Shown piece after piece: positions 1 to 6,022 of a DNA stretch of 7,671 nt. Under the pieces are notes generated by a model. The model did no database searches and was not told where the DNA came from. It worked only from the letters and a program-made list of their open reading frames with translations. The translations under genes and the position numbers were made by a program. This stretch comes from CAYLLT01 sp964591605 (GTDB lineage Bacteria; Planctomycetota; Phycisphaerae; UBA1845; PWPN01). Location: the NCBI GenBank assembly GCA_964591605.1, contig CAZQEN010000362.1:1-7671 (forward strand), read 5' to 3'. The stretch's first letter is position 1, and each line of letters begins with the position of its first letter.

Positions 1-84
1 CGCCCAATCTGTCACGGACCCTGGATCTGCGCCGGAGCTCGATGTGTCGGCTGGCGGTCCAGCCGGGCTGCCCGACCGGGCCTC

Positions 85-756
85 CTACGCGGGGAGTTCT
101 GTGAGGATCTTGACGCTTGCCGAGCAGCCGAGGCGGTCGGCGCCGGCTTCGAGCATGGCCAGGGCGGTGGCCAGGTCGCGGATGCCGCCGGCGGCCTTCA
201 CCTGGAGGCCGGGCGAATGCTGCCGGAGCAGGCGGACTGATTCGACGGTGGCCCCGCCCGCGGGGTGAAAGCCGGTCGAGGTTTTGACGAAATCGGCGCC
301 GGCCTCCACGCAGCAGCGGCAGCCGGCGATGATCTGCTCGGGGGTCAGCGCGGCGGTCTCGAGAATGACCTTCAACTGGCAGGGGGGCCAGGCGGTCTTC
401 ACTTCCTCAGCAATGGCCGCGATGTCATCTCGGACACAGGGCGTGTTTCCGGCGATCAGCTCGCCGACGGGGATGACCATATCGATCTCGACCGCGCCGT
501 CTTCGATGGCCCGCCGCGTCTCATCCGCCTTGATGTCGGAGAGGCTCGCCCCCAGCGGGAAGCCGACGACGCTGGCCACATGCACATCGGAGCCCTCCAG
601 GCGCCGGACGCACCGTGAGACATGGATCGGATTCACGCAGACCGCGATGAATCCATGCTCGCGGGCCTCGTCGCAGAGCTGGTCGATGGCCGCGGGCGTG
701 GCCTCGGGTTTGAGGACGGTGTGATCGATCTTCGATGCCAGTTCACGTCGTGTCAT
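85..756 (-). CDS. deoC: Deoxyribose-phosphate aldolase (DERA)
   Basis: DeoC cleaves 2-deoxy-D-ribose 5-phosphate to glyceraldehyde 3-phosphate and acetaldehyde in the cytoplasm, the last step of deoxynucleoside breakdown. The 223-residue product has the usual length for the short bacterial form and a complete TIM-barrel pattern: KIDHTVLKPEAT near the N-terminus, EIDMV with the catalytic Asp92, FVKTSTGF with the Schiff-base Lys158, and KAAGGI with the second active-site Lys187. A C-terminal RLGCSAS phosphate-binding stretch is also present. The ATG at 754-756 is the only plausible start in frame. An AAAGGA (772-777) lies upstream but 15 bases away, so initiation may be weak or not SD-dependent. 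It lies 131 bases downstream of the P-loop/NDT-like gene on the same strand and could be co-transcribed, although repeats fill the gap. Identification is secure; operon membership is inference. Confidence 0.96.
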   Translation of the reverse strand: MTRRELASKIDHTVLKPEATPAAIDQLCDEAREHGFIAVCVNPIHVSRCVRRLEGSDVHVASVVGFPLGASLSDIKADETRRAIEDGAVEIDMVIPVGELIAGNTPCVRDDIAAIAEEVKTAWPPCQLKVILETAALTPEQIIAGCRCCVEAGADFVKTSTGFHPAGGATVESVRLLRQHSPGLQVKAAGGIRDLATALAMLEAGADRLGCSASVKILTELPA

Positions 757-802
757 GGTAAATGGAGGAAGTCCTTTGTATGGTCGCGGAAGGGACGTTG
801 GC

Positions 803-883
803 TCTTAGCTTTTAGCCTTTAGCATTGGCTCTCAAGACGAAAGACGAACAATCAGCTGATTGCCAATCGCTAACGGCTAATCG
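803..883. repeat. Three short arrays of 7-base repeats in the deoC upstream gap
   Basis: Three different heptamer arrays stand in line between the fusion gene and deoC. At 803-823 there are three units of the type TTTTAGC (TCTTAGC, TTTTAGC, CTTTAGC). At 834-847 there are two exact AAGACGA units. At 856-883 there are four degenerate units of the type CTAATCG (CTGATTG, CCAATCG, CTAACGG, CTAATCG). The unit sequences are seen directly; grouping them as one class rests on the shared 7-base period. They lie between two minus-strand genes and may separate or couple their transcription. Confidence 0.7.
849..862. repeat. 14-base perfect palindrome
   Basis: CAATCAGCTGATTG is an exact palindrome, 26 bases past the fusion gene's stop codon and about 93 bases upstream of the deoC start. 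Its size would suit a dimeric repressor operator, for example for deoC, but no regulator is present in the window. It also overlaps the start of a heptamer array, so it may be only a by-product of the repeats. The palindrome itself is certain; any role is a guess. Confidence 0.5.
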
Positions 884-887
884 CCGC

Positions 888-2096
888 TCAGCCGAAGCGT
901 CCGCGTTCGCGCGGGGTGCCCTGCACGCCGGTGTTGAGCCGGAGCTGGTACTCGCGCAGGTACCCGCGCTTCTGGAAGTGCTGCAGGGCGTCATCCACCG
1001 AGCTGAAGACCTCGTTGGCGGTCTTGGTCACAAACGGCGAAGGCTCGGCTTTCGGCTTCCAGACGACGTACACCTCCTTCGTCGTTTCGTACGCGTGCTG
1101 GAGCTCGCGCTCGACGCCGCTCGAAAGCCCCGGCTTGCCGCCCGGCATCTCCGGCACATAGCTGACGATCATGTCCGACTGGTCGATGAGCTTGAAATCG
1201 CGGGCGTAGATCTGCCCGTCGATGTCGTCGGCGACGGAGGTGATCTGATCCACCGGGAAGCTGACCTTCCGGCCGTGGATGGTCAGCGTGAACGATTTCT
1301 CCCCGCGCTGGGTGGCGGAGCCGGCCTCGAACAGGAGCCGCTTCTCGTCCAGGTCGCCCGGGTCGAACGTGATGAAATGTTCGCTGAGGGTATCCCGGAA
1401 CGCGTCAATCTCGGCCAGCACGTCGGGCATGTCCATGACGTGCGTCATCGGGAACGACGGGTACACCTTCCGCCGGTGCGGCTCGAACATGAGCCGATAG
1501 ACCGATTCGGCGGTGTCGCGCTCAATGCCGCGGGCGATCAGGTAGAAGTGTCCATGGCCGCGGAGGATCTGCGCGATGACCTCGGTGGCCAGAACCTCCT
1601 CCTCGCGCCAGACCATGATGTCCTTGAGGGTGTGCGGCACGTCGTGCTCGCGGGTGAGCCGCTCGTGCACCGCATCGACGTTGTCGACCAGCGTGAAGTA
1701 GAGATCCGAGTCGAGCTGCAGGAGCTGGTCGTGGTCGAAGGCCGGGAACAGGCCGTGCTTCCAGCGGAACGTCGCGTGGGTGTTGACCAGGACGTGCTCG
1801 GCCTTCTCGGCGATCCTGAGGATGTCCTTGAAAACGCTGCGCCGCAGAGCGTCGAGCCGCGGGCGGGGCAGGTCGAGGATCCGGCCCGGCACCACGTCGG
1901 GGGCCTCTTTGTACATCATGTCGCCCACGTGACAGACGGCCACCTCCTTGCCGTTGTTACGGGCGATCTGGGCGACGCGCTCGATGAACGGCTTTTTGTC
2001 GACACCGACCTGCCCGCTCATGACCGCCCGCACGCCTTTGTGCGAACGCACCGGTGGGGAGGAATTGAACAAGGATGGACCCGAATCCGGCGGCAT
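888..2096 (-). CDS. Fusion protein: degenerate adenylate-kinase-like P-loop domain plus nucleoside 2-deoxyribosyltransferase-like domain
   Basis: The product has 402 residues. Residues about 20-215 resemble archaeal-type adenylate kinases: a beta strand VRAVM leads into a P-loop-like GQVGVDKK (28-35), and LVNTHATF (103-110) followed by HGLFPAFD resembles their DTHATI...GYLPGLP segment. The P-loop departs from GxxxxGK[ST]: the last Gly is Asp33 and the Ser/Thr is Lys35, so ATP binding may be altered or lost. Residues about 285-375 look like the nucleoside 2-deoxyribosyltransferase/N-hydrolase fold: YARDFKLIDQSDMIV (297-311) followed by SSGVERELQHA (325-335), where Glu331 sits at the usual catalytic Glu position. 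I chose the start at 2094-2096 because the SD GGGAG lies 9 bases upstream and because starting at Met26 would remove the strand before the P-loop. There is no signal peptide, so it is probably cytoplasmic. The gene lies upstream of deoC on the same strand. The domain calls come from motif reading only; substrate and activity are unknown. Confidence 0.8.
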   Translation of the reverse strand: MPPDSGPSLFNSSPPVRSHKGVRAVMSGQVGVDKKPFIERVAQIARNNGKEVAVCHVGDMMYKEAPDVVPGRILDLPRPRLDALRRSVFKDILRIAEKAEHVLVNTHATFRWKHGLFPAFDHDQLLQLDSDLYFTLVDNVDAVHERLTREHDVPHTLKDIMVWREEEVLATEVIAQILRGHGHFYLIARGIERDTAESVYRLMFEPHRRKVYPSFPMTHVMDMPDVLAEIDAFRDTLSEHFITFDPGDLDEKRLLFEAGSATQRGEKSFTLTIHGRKVSFPVDQITSVADDIDGQIYARDFKLIDQSDMIVSYVPEMPGGKPGLSSGVERELQHAYETTKEVYVVWKPKAEPSPFVTKTANEVFSSVDDALQHFQKRGYLREYQLRLNTGVQGTPRERGRFG

Positions 2097-2105
2097 TCAC
2101 AGACA

Positions 2106-2154
2106 CTCCCGAAGCGCAAAGTTTTATCGTATCTGAGGCTGAGGAGAGGGTCAA
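2106..2154 (-). promoter_or_regulatory. Sigma-70-like promoter and ribosome binding site of the fusion gene
   Basis: Read on the minus strand, TTGACC (2149-2154, five of six to TTGACA) is followed after exactly 17 bases by TACGAT (2126-2131, four of six to TATAAT). Transcription would begin near 2119, giving a leader of about 22 bases. GGGAG (2106-2110) sits 9 bases before the ATG at 2094-2096. The fit of promoter, leader, SD and start codon supports the long form of the protein. No experiment is implied; the call is by consensus match. Confidence 0.55.
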
Positions 2155-2157
2155 ACC

Positions 2158-2222
2158 ATTGCCGATTGTCGATTGCCAATCTCGGGAATTCAATCGGAAA
2201 TCGGCAATGGGCAATTGGCAAT
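2158..2222. repeat. Inverted repeat built from two opposed arrays of 7-base units
   Basis: The left arm (2158-2182) starts with ATTGCCG, ATTGTCG, ATTGCCA. The right arm (2198-2222) ends with CGGCAAT, GGGCAAT, TGGCAAT, the same heptamer on the other strand. The 25-base arms pair at about 20 positions around a 15-base loop. The element sits in the 181-base gap between two divergent genes, just upstream of the -35 box of the minus-strand gene. It could form a hairpin or cruciform that affects either promoter. Translated, it gives the IGNRQWAIGN type of peptide, which explains a spurious long open frame running through it. Confidence 0.8.
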
Positions 2223-2277
2223 GGCGTTGATGGGCGGCATGATGCGCCTTCGCGCTCGTGCGGGTTAGAATGCACCC

Positions 2278-3033
2278 ATGCCTGAGCCGACGGCCAGCGA
2301 CCATGCAGCCGAGTTCCCATGCCCGCATTGCCAGGGTCTGGTGTCAGCCCGCTGGGAGGACTTGGGCGAGACGCTGGAGTGCCCGCACTGCAAGCAGCCG
2401 TTCGATCCGCCGGCGCCCAGGGCCGTGTCGTCGTACGACAAACCGGGACGGCGTTTCCAGTTCCAGTGCCTCCGCTGCGGCTCGGTGCTCGAGGCCCGCT
2501 CGACGCAGGCGGGCCGCAAGGGCAAGTGCCCCACCTGTGCGGCCCTATTCATCGTGCCCGAGCTCGATCCGCGGACGGGACTGGCCCGCACGAATGCGGA
2601 TCCGGGTGAGGACGGCGAGAACCCGACGCCGGTGCATGCCTATGCGGCGGCCGGCGACATGGCCCCGCGCATTCACCGCAAGGCGGACGATCAGCTCACG
2701 ATCGAGTGCCCGCGCTGCCACACCGAATCGCCGGTGTCGGCGGACAACTGCTCCCGATGCGGGCTGCCGTTCACGCTGGAGGGTATGACAGCCCAACCGG
2801 TGACCAGTGCCTCGGCCTACGCGTCGGCCGCTCTGCCCCTCGCGATCCTTGCGCTGCCCTTGAGTTTGTGCGGCGGAATCGGGATCATTCCCGCGGCGGT
2901 GGCGATCGGTCTGGGACTCTACCACCTGGCGACCCAGCGGCGCAGAGGTTTCTCGATGGCCCACGCCGCCGTGATCATTGGCCTGGCCGCGATAGGTTTG
3001 GGCGTGTTGGTGTTCGCGCACATGCGCCTCTGA
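2278..3033 (+). CDS. Triple zinc-ribbon protein with DUF4190-like membrane tail
   Basis: The 251-residue protein has unknown function. Three zinc ribbons, each made of two CxxC knuckles, are visible: Cys15/18 with Cys35/38, Cys64/67 with Cys84/87, and Cys144/147 with Cys158/161. An Asp/Gly/Pro-rich linker (about 94-135) separates the second and third ribbons. The C-terminus (about 183-250) has two hydrophobic segments joined by a basic turn (QRRRGFSMAHA), a layout like the DUF4190 tail. The zinc ribbons probably lie in the cytoplasm and the tail anchors them in the inner membrane. The ATG at 2278 is preceded by no good SD; a weak TAGAAT at 2266-2271 is too close to be convincing as a promoter. 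The gene diverges from the fusion gene and is followed by a terminator-like hairpin, so it may be a single unit. Domain reading is firm; role is unknown. Confidence 0.85.
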   Translation: MPEPTASDHAAEFPCPHCQGLVSARWEDLGETLECPHCKQPFDPPAPRAVSSYDKPGRRFQFQCLRCGSVLEARSTQAGRKGKCPTCAALFIVPELDPRTGLARTNADPGEDGENPTPVHAYAAAGDMAPRIHRKADDQLTIECPRCHTESPVSADNCSRCGLPFTLEGMTAQPVTSASAYASAALPLAILALPLSLCGGIGIIPAAVAIGLGLYHLATQRRRGFSMAHAAVIIGLAAIGLGVLVFAHMRL

Positions 3034-3098
3034 GCCCCGACCGTGCGGGAGGGGGTTTTTCAGCATGATCGCAGACCGCTTCCTGACGGGCGCGGCTC
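3032..3098. repeat. Two inverted copies of an LPxGRGS-type repeat
   Basis: The segments 3032-3052 and 3078-3098 are inverted copies that match at about 15 of 21 positions and are separated by 25 bases. Read outward in their own frames, the first copy (minus strand) gives LPHGRGSE and the second (plus strand) gives LPDGRGSD. Peptides of this kind turn up often in mispredicted planctomycete ORFs in my memory; this was not searched. The pair begins on the last bases of the zinc-ribbon gene's stop codon and ends 58 bases before the HAD start. It can fold into one long imperfect hairpin in the transcript. Confidence 0.65.
3036..3060 (+). terminator. Possible intrinsic terminator after the zinc-ribbon gene
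   Basis: A small G/C stem, CCCG (3036-3039) paired with CGGG (3046-3049) around a six-base loop, is followed by AGGGGG and then TTTTT (3056-3060). It starts two bases after the stop codon. The stem is short and the G-run separates it from the T-run, so this is a weak candidate. It is the first copy of the inverted GRGS repeat, which suggests the repeat family may supply termination signals. Confidence 0.35.
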
Positions 3099-3143
3099 TG
3101 ATCGAGCTGTTCAGACGCGCGCTGAGGGACGATGCCGGCCGTC

Positions 3144-3149
3144 AAAGGA
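3144..3149 (+). promoter_or_regulatory. Ribosome binding site that fixes the GTG start of the HAD gene
   Basis: AAAGGA ends 7 bases before the GTG at 3157-3159. This is the best-placed SD in the window. It decides against the longer reading from a GTG at 3043, whose first 38 codons run through the GRGS repeat. Confidence 0.7.
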
Positions 3150-3156
3150 TGACTGC

Positions 3157-3816
3157 GTGGCTTTTCTCAATACGCTGATCGAGTTCGAAGGCGCCGTGGT
3201 GGATGTGCGGCCGCGGTACTGGGCGGCCCATCGGGAGGCCATCTCGGCCCTGAACTTCACCGGGCCGACGGAGTCGGAGTGGTGGCGCCTCACCCGTCTC
3301 AATTCACCGGACGGAGCGCTGGCCCCGCATGCCCGCGGGGAGAAGCTGGCCGAGTACACGCGGATCATCAGGCAGCGCCGCGCCGCGAGCGACCTCATGC
3401 AGCTTGACGAGGCGCCGCCGGGGGCCGCGGAAAACCTGCGCGTCCTCAAGCAGCTCGGCGCGTGCCACCTGGTGACGCTCTGCGACAATCGCGAGGGCAT
3501 CAACGCCACGCTCGACCGTCTGCAACTCTGGATGTACTTCGAACACAAACGCGTGCTGCCCGAGCACCGGGAACGGCGGGTGGAGGCCCTCCGCGAGCTG
3601 AAAGGCTCGCAGCGCACGCTGGCCATCGTCGGCACCGTCCCCATGGCCTACGCCGCGGGCGAGGCCGGCTGCCTGACGGTCGGGCTCCGCAACGGGCCGA
3701 CGTTCCCGAAGCTGCTCCAGCAGGTGGGCGTGGACGTGTTCTACGACGATCTGAACGCGCTCACCGACGCGATCACGAGCCGCGACGAGGCGCTGCAGCG
3801 GATCGGACTGTTCTGA
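3157..3816 (+). CDS. HAD-fold protein with degenerate catalytic motifs (probable pseudophosphatase)
   Basis: The 219-residue product matches the layout of phosphoglycolate-phosphatase-like HAD proteins, but the key residues are altered. Motif I, normally DxDGT, reads EFEGA (Glu9, Glu11): nucleophile and acid/base Asp are both Glu and the Thr is Ala. Motif II keeps its Thr (LVTLCDN, Thr107). Motif IV, normally GDxxxD before AAxxAG, reads IVGTVPMAYAAGEAG (157-171), with Thr160 and Ala164 in place of the Asp residues that hold magnesium. The C-terminal VGVDVFYDDLNAL strand is typical of the fold. It is likely a non-catalytic binding or regulatory protein, or a divergent enzyme. The GTG start is set by a strong SD. 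It lies 123 bases after the zinc-ribbon gene on the same strand, past a terminator-like repeat, and converges with cstA. Fold fairly sure; function unknown. Confidence 0.78.
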   Translation: MAFLNTLIEFEGAVVDVRPRYWAAHREAISALNFTGPTESEWWRLTRLNSPDGALAPHARGEKLAEYTRIIRQRRAASDLMQLDEAPPGAAENLRVLKQLGACHLVTLCDNREGINATLDRLQLWMYFEHKRVLPEHRERRVEALRELKGSQRTLAIVGTVPMAYAAGEAGCLTVGLRNGPTFPKLLQQVGVDVFYDDLNALTDAITSRDEALQRIGLF

Positions 3817-4005
3817 TGGCGGATTGCGGATTGAATGGAGCCCGAAGCGCCAGCGAGGGGTTCAGCGGGAAGGCGTGCGTACGGTTGAGAGGTCCCGACG
3901 CGCGGGCGGCGGCGGCGAGGGCGCGGAGGAGCCTGAAAACGTTCGCGCGTTCCCACGCCCACCCCTCGCTTGCGCTTCGGGCTCCATTCAATCCGCATTC
4001 CGCAA
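3817..4005. repeat. Large inverted repeat filling the convergent gap (GARSASEG type)
   Basis: The arms 3817-3861 and 3961-4005 (45 bases each) are inverted copies with about 42 matches; the inner 36 bases (3826-3861 and 3961-3996) differ at one position. The spacer is 99 bases and very GC-rich. The outer ends carry 7-base units: GCGGATT twice at 3819-3832 on the left and AATCCGC, ATTCCGC, AATTCGC at 3990-4010 on the right. In translation each arm reads NGARSASEG on one strand and PSLALRAPFN on the other. It starts directly after the HAD stop codon and ends 12 bases before the cstA stop, so it may act as a terminator for both strands, although there is no T-run. No transposase is encoded; a non-autonomous mobile element is an alternative. 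Confidence 0.85.
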
Positions 4006-4017
4006 TTCGCAATGCTG

Positions 4018-5967
4018 CTATTCCGCCCCGACCCTCTGCGTCACCGGCTCAGTCAGTGCTGCCCGAAGGCGGTCCTGGCGCGTCCGCACAAACACGCCGA
4101 CGCCCTCGATCACCATCCACGCCGACATGATGGCCAGAGCGCCCCCGACGATCAGCAGCGCGAGATTGGTGGTGTCGCCGCTCTGTTGCCAGCCCCGGTA
4201 GAAGTCGCCGAGCTTGATGCTCATGGCCCAGCAGACGCTCACCACCATGACGAGCATCGGCACCACGGTATAGATGATCGGCCGGCGGAGCTGGTAGAGG
4301 TAAATGCTCGCCACGAGCAGCCCCAGGGCCGCCAGCAATTGATTGGTCGTGCCGAAGAGCTGCCAGAGGGTCAGGCCGGCCGGCTTGCCGTCGATGGTCA
4401 TGAGGGCAAAGTACCCGATGGCCAGCACCGCGATCAGGCTGCTGGCGTAGCGGTTCGTCAGCGGTTTGAGCCGGGCGAGCCGGGCGATCTCCTCGACGTT
4501 GTAACGGAGCAGTCGTGTGGCCGAATCGAGCGTGGTCATGGCGAAGCTCACCACGACAACGGCAATGAAGTTCCTGCAGAACGTGACGATGCCCGGCCCG
4601 CTTTCAGGTGAAGCGAGCCGCAGGAACGGCTGGGCGATGACCTGGGCGGCGCCGGCGAGGAAAGCTCCCAGCGCCCGGGCATCGAGACCCGACCAGTGGC
4701 CGTACTGCTGCTGATATTCCGCTTGCGAGAGCCCTGCCACGCAGGCCAGAATCACGAGCACGGCCAGAAAGCCCTCCGTGAGCATGGCGCCGTAGCCGAT
4801 GGGGTGGGCGTCGGTCTCTCGTGCGATCTGCCTGGCGGTGGTCCCGCTGGATACCAGGTTGTGGAAACCGCTCACCGCCCCGCAGGCGATCGTGATGAAG
4901 ATGAAGGGCAGGACGCCGGGTGCGTTGTCACCGGCTGCAGAAGCGAGGCCTCCGAAGGCAGGGGCATTGATCGTGGGATGCCAGACGACAAAGCCGAGCA
5001 TCAGCAACCCGAGCCCGATATAGAGCTGGAAACAGTTGATGTAGTCCCGCGGCTGCAGCAGGAACCAGACCGGCAGAACCGAGGCGAAGAACGCGTACGC
5101 CAGCAGGATGTAGACCCACGTCGAGCGGGCCTGGTCGCGGGCCTGCGCGACGTTCTCGGCCAGTGGTACGTAGGCCGGATCGCTCTGGGCCCGCGATTCG
5201 AAGAAGTGCTGGGCCATTCCGGCTCGCGTCGCGCGGATCCCATGCACCTGCGGCAGCTCCGGGTCATCCGTCGTCTGGATGACCTGCTCGACCTGGGCGT
5301 TCGAGAAGGCGCGGTAGAGCGGGACCGGGAATTCAAGGCCCAGGTACGTGGTGAGCACCATGAGCGTGACGCCCAGAAGGGTGACCCTCCCGAGCCGCCA
5401 ATGGCGCCTGTAAACCAGGATGCCGATGATCATCGCAATGACGATGAGCGAGAACGTCGGCATCACTGCCTGTGGTGAGAGGTCGTTGAACAGGATCGCC
5501 ATCTGGATGGCGAACACGCCCATGGCCAGCGCGAGCAGGAAAAAGATGATGAGCAGAAAGAGCAGCCGGGCACGGGGTCCGACGATCTCGTTCGTGAGAT
5601 CGCCGATACTGCGGGCCTTGTGGCGGATGGAAGCGAACAACGCCGCCAGATCATGTACGCCGCCGATGAGCACGCAGCCGGCCAACACCCAGACCATCGC
5701 CGGGAGCCAGCCCCAGTACACGGCGATGGCCGGCCCGATGATCGGTCCGAGCCCGGCGATCGAAGCAAAGTGATGGCCGAACAAGACCGCCCGGTGCGTG
5801 GGGACGTAGTCGATGTTGTCGCGCAGCTCGACCGAGGGCGGTGTACGTGCCGCATCAAAGCCGAATACATACCGCGCCAGGTAACGACCATAGACCTTGT
5901 AGGAGATGTAGAGGAAACCTGCCGAGAATACCGCGATCGCGAGTGAGTTGTTGAGCCATCCCGTCAT
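4018..5967 (-). CDS. cstA: CstA-family carbon starvation protein / pyruvate transporter
   Basis: This 649-residue inner-membrane protein has about 16 hydrophobic segments. CstA family members (TC 2.A.114) in E. coli import pyruvate and have been linked to peptide use during carbon starvation. Family marks are clear: DYVPTHRAVLFGHHFASIAGLGPIIGPA-type sequence at 53-80, LLQPRDYIN at 303-311, SGFHNLVSSGTTARQIARETDA at about 366-387, and MTTLDSATRLLRYNVEEI at about 477-494. A hydrophilic stretch at about 222-283 between two membrane segments looks like an insertion. The ATG at 5965-5967 has an AGGAG (5980-5984) upstream, 12 bases away. The gene follows the small membrane protein by 55 bases on the same strand, so the two may share a transcript. 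Substrate in this organism is inferred from the family. Confidence 0.95.
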   Translation of the reverse strand: MTGWLNNSLAIAVFSAGFLYISYKVYGRYLARYVFGFDAARTPPSVELRDNIDYVPTHRAVLFGHHFASIAGLGPIIGPAIAVYWGWLPAMVWVLAGCVLIGGVHDLAALFASIRHKARSIGDLTNEIVGPRARLLFLLIIFFLLALAMGVFAIQMAILFNDLSPQAVMPTFSLIVIAMIIGILVYRRHWRLGRVTLLGVTLMVLTTYLGLEFPVPLYRAFSNAQVEQVIQTTDDPELPQVHGIRATRAGMAQHFFESRAQSDPAYVPLAENVAQARDQARSTWVYILLAYAFFASVLPVWFLLQPRDYINCFQLYIGLGLLMLGFVVWHPTINAPAFGGLASAAGDNAPGVLPFIFITIACGAVSGFHNLVSSGTTARQIARETDAHPIGYGAMLTEGFLAVLVILACVAGLSQAEYQQQYGHWSGLDARALGAFLAGAAQVIAQPFLRLASPESGPGIVTFCRNFIAVVVVSFAMTTLDSATRLLRYNVEEIARLARLKPLTNRYASSLIAVLAIGYFALMTIDGKPAGLTLWQLFGTTNQLLAALGLLVASIYLYQLRRPIIYTVVPMLVMVVSVCWAMSIKLGDFYRGWQQSGDTTNLALLIVGGALAIMSAWMVIEGVGVFVRTRQDRLRAALTEPVTQRVGAE

Positions 5968-6022
5968 GGTGTCGAGCGACTCCTGGTCAACGGCCGGCCG
6001 ATCCGTCAGGCTGCTATTCTAC

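Noticed and set aside
1..84. End or start of another gene left of deoC
   Set aside because: No frame there shows a recognisable protein, and a possible GTG at 13-15 on the minus strand leaves only five codons in view.
803..883. CRISPR array
   Set aside because: The repeats are only 7 bases, directly adjacent and degenerate, with no spacers and no cas genes.
2019..2021. Start of the fusion gene at the internal Met26
   Set aside because: It would remove the beta strand that precedes the P-loop and has no well-placed SD, whereas the start at 2094-2096 has GGGAG 9 bases upstream.
825..2285. A 486-codon open frame on the plus strand
   Set aside because: It lies antisense to the fusion gene, whose domains are recognisable, and it runs through two repeat regions (ending in IGNRQWAIGN-type sequence). 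High GC content keeps such antisense frames open.
3043..3156. N-terminal extension of the HAD gene from the GTG at 3043
   Set aside because: The extra 38 codons translate the GRGS repeat, while a well-spaced AAAGGA precedes the GTG at 3157, just before the conserved first strand of the fold.
3817..4005. Insertion sequence
   Set aside because: The arms are terminal-inverted-repeat-like, but the 99-base spacer codes for nothing and I see no convincing target duplication.
4696..5478. A 260-codon plus-strand frame inside cstA
   Set aside because: It is antisense to clearly conserved CstA sequence and has no recognisable domain.
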